A stretch of DNA of 25,510 bases from Oehlia diaphana (taxonomy: Eukaryota; Glomeromycota; Glomeromycetes; Glomerales; Glomeraceae). Positions 18,566 through 25,510 of the stretch are shown here, one piece after another. Under the pieces are notes generated by a model. That model saw only the letters and a list, made by a program, of their open reading frames with translations. It was not told the origin of the DNA and ran no database searches. The stretch covers positions 5,565 to 31,074 of the forward strand of contig QZLH01001434.1 in NCBI GenBank assembly GCA_003833135.1, in the 5' to 3' direction. The position numbers were made by a program, and so were the translations under genes. Every line of letters starts with the position of its first letter. Position 1 is the stretch's first letter.

Positions 18566-19782
18566 TTGTTACTCAAAGATTATCGTCAATATGACCATCA
18601 GGATTTTAAGATTCTTTCTGAAATTGGAACTGGAGGATCTGCTGCGGTATATGCTGCGTATTGGAACAATACTTCAACAAAATTTGCAATTAAGAAAATT
18701 AAGAAAATTATTAACATTTCTACTGAAAAAGTCATTATTAATGAGGTTTGTTCTTATAAATTTTAATCGTTCAGAAATCATAAATTCTTAGTAAAATTCT
18801 TATTCTTTTTTTAGATTAATCTAATGAAAATTGTTGAATTTCATCCAAATATAATTACATTTTGGGGAGTTATAAAAAGTAAGCAATAAAATATACATCG
18901 ATAATAATAATTTATTCGAGATGTGTTTACACCTTTTTTTTTATTTAGGTGAAATGAATTATTCGCTCGTTCTTGAATATGCAGATGGTGGAACATTAGG
19001 AAAATATCTAGAAAATGCTATAACTCTTAAGTCGGAAGTTCAATTGAAATTTGCTAAAGAAATCGCAAGTGCAATCTTATGTTTACATGCTAATGATATT
19101 ATTCACCGAGATATTGTAAGTTTAAATAATTATATATTTAACGTTTTAACCTTTATGTTAATTAATTATTAAAACATTTCTTTTATATTTAGCATCCAAA
19201 TAATATCTTAATACATGAACGTACAATAAAATTAGCAGATTTCGGACGTTCATGTCTACAAGGATCGGAGCTTGATACAGGAGTGTTTGGTGTAATACCT
19301 TATGTGGATCCTAAAATGCTTGATCCAAAAATTCCATACAATTTATCGAAAAAATCTGACATATATAGTATGGGAGTAATATTCTGGCAATTAACAAGTT
19401 GTTCATCACCTTTCAATTTTGAAAAGAGAGATTATGCTTCCATTACGTTAGACATCCTTAATGGTGCAAGAGAAGAATCTATTTCAAATACGAATGTTAA
19501 ATTTATTAAACTTTATCAACGTAAGTATAAAATTGTTATATCGTTTTATTTTTATTGTAAGATTAACAATCCATCTTTAACTTATTTATTCATATAGAAT
19601 GTTGGCGACATGAACCAGACGAAAGACCGGATGCTGATCAAGTAGTTTTGGAACTTAATAAAATTGATTCCGAAAATAATTATAATTTTGAAAAGAGTGA
19701 AAACGAAATTAAAATAACAAAAGAATTAAAAAGCGAAGTAATTAACGATGATTTTTCCGATTGTCACTTGTTAAATTATTAG
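18566..19782 (+). CDS. TKL-type protein kinase, single domain (paralog 2), 5' end unresolved
   Basis: Paralog of the gene ending at 12102, with the same exon structure: 18566-18745, 18815-18878, 18949-19115, 19193-19520, 19598-19782. Introns are 69, 70, 77 and 77 bp in phases 0, 1, 0, 1. All catalytic motifs are kept: GTGGSAAVY (18626-18652), lysine in FAIK (18692-18694), HRDIHPNN (HRD at 19104-19112), ADFGRS (GAT at 19238), SDIYSMGVIFWQL and CWRHEPDERP. The product from 18566 is 307 aa. A tandem ATTAAGAAA adds residues after the ATP-binding lysine (AIKKIKKI here, AIKKITKL in paralog 1). The frame is preceded directly by TAG (18563-18565), and TTATAATAG there could be a splice acceptor. The matching upstream frame lacks the ATG of paralog 1, because ACTATGCCG has become ACTATCCG. 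It is either an expressed gene with an unseen first exon, or one that has lost its start. Confidence 0.82.
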
Positions 19783-19795
19783 ATATTTCATATTT

Positions 19796-19823
19796 TATTA
19801 TTTATTTATTTATTTATTTATTT
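19796..19823. repeat. (TTTA)n microsatellite in the kinase 2 3' region
   Basis: About six TTTA units just after the stop codon, followed by AATAAA at 19853-19858, a plausible polyadenylation signal. Kinase 1 has a T-rich but non-repetitive stretch in the same place. Confidence 0.6.
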
Positions 19824-19949
19824 TGTATTTCATTTTTTATTTTGATATAATAAATAAAAATATTTTGTTCTAAAAATTTGCCTAGTAAATTGAGTTACAT
19901 TTCACAATTTTTTTTTTGTTTTGAAAATAAAGTATTTTGTAGATCGAAA

Positions 19950-22900
19950 TTTTTTTTTTTTTTTTTTTTTTTTACAGCATGAACTCGATAAACACAAGAT
20001 TATGTCATTTTATATTACGCTTTAATGTTCGGAAATGTTAATATTAATCTACCTAACGATATTTTGTGGTAAAAAAAAATACTATCGAAACAGGACCCGA
20101 GCAATACACAAAAAAGTAACTATATAAATGAATGTATCTTTGGTCTTCGGATAAATTTTTATATGTTGAAGGTTTATTCTGTTATTGGGTAAGGCCGTAA
20201 GGTGGATAAAGTTATGGATATTATTATGATTTGTAATATGTGCTTTCAATAAGTTTCGACATGAAAATTGCAAAGCGCCATGATTTCAAATATTTTAACA
20301 ATAAAAAGTTCAAAAGTATTGATTTACATGTAGGGTTGGATACTGCGGTCCACATAACTAATTTATATATATTCCAAACAATTTTATTTAAGTAAAAATA
20401 ATTGTAATAGATAGTAATGATAATAATAATAAAGGTGTTTACAAACAAATATAGAGCTTGAACTCGAGTAAAACGAGTTAAAATTTCGACTCGAAGAGCA
20501 ACAACTTCATAGTGCAGGCCAATAATTTTAGCCAACTTCGCACAAGATTTTTCTATCTAGCGATTATGTAGGCCGACATTACTATAGTTATTAGACCTCC
20601 AATACCGATACTAACGGTTAAAAATATATAAGGAGAAAAATCTACTATAAGCGTCTTCAAAGCTTGACAATCTATTAGAAAAGTATTCAATTGACTAGAA
20701 GTTAAAGATATTATAAACTCATCCCATTTTATTTACGATTATTTTAGATGGAGTCATTATTCTAATTGACAACCACTTACTAATGATAGTAATTAAGGGG
20801 AATATTTAAATAAATGAACTTCTAATTTATAATTGGATGTATAATTAAATGTTCCAAACTTCAACTAACATTCTCTAAAATTGTTTGTTATCAAAGATTG
20901 TGAATCGTAAATTTCATTTAATTTTAAAGTCTTAATTTTACACTTTGCATTAATTAATGGACGAAATGTATAATATTACAACCATTACCGCCAATTTAAT
21001 TCGATGACATTATGAGGTGTAATAGGCTTGGGATTTGGCCAAATTGACCATCGGCCTAAATTACCGGCCCATTCTTATAATGCCTTAAAACAGTACCAAC
21101 GATACTTTAGTAACTAGAAAAACTCTTGCATAATGAATTAATTTTCGTTGATTCAGAATTTCAAATAGACATATAAGATATCAAATTTTCTTTCAACATC
21201 AGATTCAAATATTGAATCATTAATTTCAACAGGGGTCTTCACTTTATATTTTTAGTCAACAACTAGTAGCCAAACTTTAGGAAGAGCAACTGTTCAAGCA
21301 ATGTCAAATTAATGTTTATTATCCAAATATTGATTAGAATAATAATTTCAATAATAAATAAATAAATAAGATAACTTATTTCTTTGATTTATTATTGATT
21401 AAAGTTCGAAATAATATACATTGACAATATTATTTCTTTATTCAAATACTGTAAATAAATAAATTATCTCATAGACATAAATAGGATTTAGAAGGTATAA
21501 CAGTGCGTGGTAAAATGGGAGATCATGTTCATAAGATCAGTAACAGAATTGATAAAAAAAATAAAAGTAAGTTTCATGGGCGTAATTACTGTATTCATGA
21601 TTGATTTTTTATTAATAAATAAGTTTGAATAAAAAACAGCTTATATTTATCTATATTTCTTTTTTTTTTTCTTTTTTTTTTAAAAAAAAAAGAAATCTTT
21701 AAAAAATGATGAGTATATAAATTTTATTCGAAAGAAAATAATTGGTCATAATAATTTATGATACCGACCGAGTATACTGTAGAAAAGATCATCATTACCC
21801 AATGACAATAAATATGCTTACTAAAAAAAGTCTTTTACTAATATAAAATTATTATTATAAAAGAAATACAACGAATTTATAATGAATATAATAATAATGA
21901 AAATTCTTCTGGTAATAGGGTTACATCTGCTGTTGCTATGTTGGTAAAAAAATTGAATACTTTAACTTCACTTGAATTGAATATATAAATTTCGTAAAGT
22001 ATCTTAGATGGCTAAAGTATCATTGATCAGTTCAAGATCATTATCCAATGTTCAATGTCACATACAACATAGAAATATAATAGATAAATTACTAGTTCAT
22101 TTGATGGTGACGGTTAGGGTGGTAAAGTTCGTCGACATGGATAAATTTTTCGTTAAAAAATATCAAATTTAGCAGCATCGGTCAGAATGGCATGAAGTTT
22201 GTATCACGCTATATTGGCTTTACGTTCCCGAGTACTGATTTCGAGGAAAAACTTGTGTTACGGATCCGTATACGTCTTTTTTTATTCGAACGGTAATATG
22301 TATTTCTAATGTTAAAAATCTTGATTGAATAATTTTCTTTTATAAATAATACCTTATTGAATTAATATAATTTCTAACATACTTAGTGGAATTTATGAAA
22401 TCGAAGGGTTACTGTATAGTTCATTTGATTGGTGTTATAGATTATCGTAGTGTTATCATTATCTATTGTACACAATACACAATATGCATCTTTGAGATAG
22501 TATTCAATAATGCTGATATTATCATTCTTAGTAACTTGCGATGAGGATGGAATTAGACTCAAAGTTAGCGCTTGGGAATCGTAGTAGTACGAATAATATT
22601 AAGTTATAATTATTGTACATCAAGATGCATAATGATGATTAATTTTTGAGGCAATTAAGTTACCACTGAAAACAAAACAGATGCGAAATAAAACAACAAA
22701 TAAGAAATTTTTTGTAAATAAATGAATTAGAAGCATAGAAACCCTTATATAAACAATGCATTATTTTACTTTTTAATTATAGTCGTAAATTTTGAAATTT
22801 AATTAATTTAATGCTTTGCTTGCCTGAAGCGGCTTGGACTCGGTTCTGAGTGTTGGCCATTAGCACGTGATTCTATTTTCCGCAGTATGAAATTAATTAC

Positions 22901-23100
22901 GTAAAATATATTCCCTACATGAATGTACAATGATGCAAATCATGATGTCACAAGAATCAAAATAGGTTATCATTTTCCAACTTCTACACAAAATGGCGCC
23001 CACAATAACGATAAAAGGTTAGATTTTCATATGTTACATTTGTTACAACTCCTATTCAAAATACCAAATCTACGCTTTCATTTAACTCATTTAACTTATT
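19950..23100. other. Gene-free AT-rich stretch of about 3 kb
   Basis: Begins with T24 (19950-19973). No supported gene. A short plus-strand frame at 21842-21988 reads NENSSGNRVTSAVAMLVKKL and ends in a leucine-rich phrase. It looks more gene-like than its surroundings but has no start or domain. A T-run/A-run palindrome lies at about 21663-21696, and CACGTG at 22864-22869. The last 60 bases before the DUF4419 gene are pyrimidine-rich, as in many fungal promoters. Confidence 0.5.
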
Positions 23101-23136
23101 TTCACACTCTTTCTTTTCAAAAGAAATACAAGGAAG

Positions 23137-24183
23137 ATGAGTACTCAAATCCTCACTAAAAAAATTAACCTTGAGAATAAACTTGAGGAACACACCTTAA
23201 TAAAAGATAGTATTTCTCGAAATTTTCGTAATAGAAATGTACATGCCATTTCAATTGATTATGATGAAACTCCTTCAAATAAACAATCTTTACTTAAATA
23301 TACAATGACTTCTCATGGATTAGTTTCTGCAATTTTCCATGCTTATAACAAACATCAACATTTACTCTTAACACCTGATGATATTTGGTTAACTATAGCA
23401 CAAGGAGTTAGTCAACATATTAATTATAATGCAGAAAAATTTCGTTATCGCTTTGTTAATCATGAAGGTAAAAAAGAGATAGGTATTATTGTTAATGATA
23501 TTTTAACTCAAAAAAATTCACGCCTTGAGGGAGATTGGCCTGAAGCAGTAAATAGACTAGTTGTTAAAACTGATCAAGCTGTAGAAAAAATTGATGTAAA
23601 ATCACTTTTAGAATGCGATTTTTCTACTACAACAAAAAATTCTCTTACTGCTAGTAGAATCGTTCTTTTGGATATGCTTAAAGAATATTTTTCATATAAA
23701 ATGTATTTATGTTGTGGAATTCCTAAAATTACTCTTGAAGGTACCTTAGAAGATTGGACAAAATTACAAGAGAAAGTCATTCAATTACGTCAATTGGATT
23801 TAGATATGGATTTTTGGTTGGATAAGTTAGATCCTGTTGTATGGCAATTAGTTGAAACTTATAAAGGCAATGTTGATGAGGAATTTTGGTCAAAAATAAT
23901 TTCATTACAAAGTTTTGGTTCAGGACCTAGTTATGTTACAGGATGGACGATGGCCCTTTTTCCATATAAAAATGATGGAAAAAAATTAGATGGTAATAGA
24001 ATCACTCCAGAAGACTTTCCTGATGGAAGAGTTGAAGTACCATTTACGACTGATACTGGATTAAGCTTAAATTTTGTTGCAGGATTTTTAGGTGCGCAAC
24101 AAAAATCTCTTGAGAATTCTGATGAATTGGTTGTTTCACCAGTTATTGGTTGGTTTGTTATTGATGATAAAACTACGAATTAA
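23137..24183 (+). CDS. DUF4419 family protein, 348 aa, unknown function
   Basis: A complete intronless gene. The start at 23137 follows AAGGAAG and a CT-rich leader, and no upstream in-frame ATG gives a better start. Recognisable family blocks are LTPDDIWLTIAQGVSQHIN (78-96), FVNHEGKKEI (106-115), GIPKITLEGTLEDWTKL (194-210), FWSKIISLQSFGSGPSYVTGW (250-270, with W at 251) and VPF at 291-293. There is no signal peptide or membrane segment, so a soluble intracellular protein is likely. DUF4419 proteins occur in fungi and other eukaryotes, and their biochemical role is not established. The length is near complete for the family, with no frameshift or stop. The codon usage and higher GC stand out clearly from the flanking DNA. 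Neighbours give no hint of function. Confidence 0.93.
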   Translation: MSTQILTKKINLENKLEEHTLIKDSISRNFRNRNVHAISIDYDETPSNKQSLLKYTMTSHGLVSAIFHAYNKHQHLLLTPDDIWLTIAQGVSQHINYNAEKFRYRFVNHEGKKEIGIIVNDILTQKNSRLEGDWPEAVNRLVVKTDQAVEKIDVKSLLECDFSTTTKNSLTASRIVLLDMLKEYFSYKMYLCCGIPKITLEGTLEDWTKLQEKVIQLRQLDLDMDFWLDKLDPVVWQLVETYKGNVDEEFWSKIISLQSFGSGPSYVTGWTMALFPYKNDGKKLDGNRITPEDFPDGRVEVPFTTDTGLSLNFVAGFLGAQQKSLENSDELVVSPVIGWFVIDDKTTN

Positions 24184-24307
24184 ACTGAAAATTTTATAAT
24201 TAAAGTCTTGATTCTTTATTTTTTATATTGAATTGATTTTATTTTATCTTTATTCATTTTTTTTTTTATTTTATTATTATGAATTATGTACCAACTGTAT
24301 CAATTTC

Positions 24308-24348
24308 AATAAAATTTTATTTTTATTTTTATTTTTATTTTTTATTTT
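24308..24348 (+). terminator. AATAAA and (TTTTA)n tract downstream of the DUF4419 gene
   Basis: AATAAA at 24308-24313 lies 125 bases after the stop and is a plausible polyadenylation signal. It is followed by a (TTTTA)n microsatellite to about 24348. Confidence 0.4.
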
Positions 24349-24359
24349 TACACGAGATC

Positions 24360-25389
24360 GCAATAAACATCTCATCTAATATGCAAGCGATTATGTAGAT
24401 CCATGGACTAGACTTTAATACTTGGATGATTAATTTCATCTTTTATTAAGGAAAATTTATTAGCGATCTTGGGCATACAAAAAAGCTGATTAATTTGATT
24501 ATGACATTTGTTTATCCCGGCGCAGCTGAACTTTATCTAAATTGTGTGAAAAAAATTTTATTAATAATTTTAAACATTGTTTTGATGAAACGTGTGATGA
24601 TTTCAGTTGGGGTTTATTAAATTTATCTATTCACCTTGTCGAGCAGAACAGTACTATATTAAGCACTGTACTGTACTTACTGTACGAAGGCCTGTTTTAT
24701 TTAACATAGTGATGAAATTACGCTATAAAGTAAAAGTAAAAAAAACGTGACAGTAATTTTGTACAAAAAAATCCATACTTCCACAAATATTTAAGATAAC
24801 TCGATAAAAATTAATGCTTGAATAGTTTTGCACTCGCTTAACAATTTTACATAATCTATTACGTTTAACCAAAATGATGAAAATTGCGCTATAAAATGAA
24901 CGCGACGCGTGGCACAGTAATGCGTTCATTATCAACTTTACATTTTATTTAAGAGAATGCTCAAATTTATTATTATCATCAAATATTTTTTACATGAAAA
25001 AGAATAAGAATAAGAGAGAGTAGATATTGAACAAGCAGGTGAACAATAAACAAATGTTCAGAAATCTTGTACGATTGCTAATTGTCGTACAAACAGTTAA
25101 TCACAAAACCGCCACTCTGCATTAGCCACACAATGTTTTTTAAAGGAATAAGTTTATCATATTAATTTTGAATAGAGGAAGACATAAAGACGATTTAATA
25201 ATATAAATATTTAAAAATTTTTTTTTTTTTTTTTTAAACATCCTAAAAATATAGTGCATGTTCTTTAACGTTAATGACCAAAAAAAACTGAAGCTTAATA
25301 TTCATATTGTACGTAGCTATTAAATAAGAAAAAGAAATTTACGTAATAATATAAATAAATAAGGGTTAGCGACCCTGTTGCCATGGAGA
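24360..25389. other. Gene-free AT-rich stretch
   Basis: No supported gene. There is an imperfect direct repeat of GATGAAATTACGCTATAAAG (from 24712) at about 24877, and a 9-bp inverted repeat AATGAACGC/GCGTTCATT at 24895-24903 and 24922-24930. T18 lies at 25218-25235. Confidence 0.5.
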
Positions 25390-25510
25390 TAGGGATGGAA
25401 GCGGCTCATTCGGCTCGATTTTGGTTCACCGTCGGCTTACCATCGACTTGCATTAAGCAAAATGTGTGCTTCTTGCGTCAAATTAAAGACACAAGTAGTG
25501 CATGTGATGA
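25390..25510. mobile_element. hAT-type miniature element, second copy, cut by the window end
   Basis: Starts TAGGGATGGAAG, the same terminus as the element at 4876. It then shares the subterminal order GTCAAA-TAAAGA-ACAAGTA-GCATGTG-TGATGA with 4951-4991. The intervening GGCTC-rich part differs, so this is a diverged subfamily. The expected 8-bp target duplicate on the left would be CATGGAGA (25382-25389). The right end is beyond the window. Confidence 0.65.

Noticed and set aside
20224..20535. Minus-strand frame of 103 codons
   Set aside because: No recognised domain, mixed low-complexity content and an overlapping competing frame; not supportable.
21842..21988. Plus-strand 48-codon frame with leucine-rich end (LNTLTSLELNI)
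   Set aside because: Resembles the end of a leucine-rich-repeat protein, but it lacks a start, any repeat unit or continuation, so I do not call a gene or pseudogene.
1..25510. tRNA, rRNA, CRISPR array or riboswitch
   Set aside because: No T-loop GTTCGAATC-type motif with cloverleaf partners, no rRNA core sequence, and no regularly spaced identical repeats were found.

Overview
The window looks like nuclear DNA of an arbuscular mycorrhizal fungus of the Rhizophagus type (inferred). It is very AT-rich, full of homopolymer runs and small transposon-like repeats. It has short GT-AG introns, small single-domain tyrosine-kinase-like (TKL) protein kinases with an HRDIHPNN catalytic loop, and a DUF4419 gene. 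These fit the expanded gene families of that lineage. No rRNA, tRNA, CRISPR or prokaryotic feature was seen.

Layout. 1-6000 is repeat-rich and holds no intact gene. It contains two copies of a dispersed AT-rich repeat (about 400-960 and 4347-5345); the second is split by a 415-bp hAT-type miniature element (4876-5290). It also holds a decayed minus-strand Asn/Ser/Pro-rich coding sequence (1567-2766) interrupted by another terminal-inverted-repeat element, two strong hairpins, and a single N at 5761. The N is followed by an exact 121-bp copy of 4200-4320, which suggests an assembly or haplotype join. 6000-10300 is mostly gene-free, with one small Arg-rich ORF (6321-6512, minus) and a long imperfect inverted repeat (9670-9983).

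10300-19800 is the gene-dense part. Two paralogous protein kinase genes lie on the plus strand (core 10878-12102 and 18566-19782). Each has five recognisable exons with four introns at identical positions and phases, and they share about 400 bp of conserved upstream DNA. Between them, on the minus strand, is a complete intronless gene for a secreted proteinase K-like subtilisin (14293-15573). A second hAT-like miniature element candidate (16911-17369) lies between the protease and the second kinase.

19800-23100 has no gene I can support. A complete intronless DUF4419 gene follows (23137-24183). The window ends inside a second copy of the 415-bp hAT family (from 25390).

The genes do not form an obvious pathway. 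The kinases are a dispersed duplicate pair, probably intracellular signalling proteins. The protease is probably secreted or vacuolar. The DUF4419 protein has no known function. The strongest new-looking signals are structural: a nested hAT insertion with its paralogous empty site, an internal inversion between two repeat copies, the join at N5761, and the unresolved 5' end of both kinase genes.
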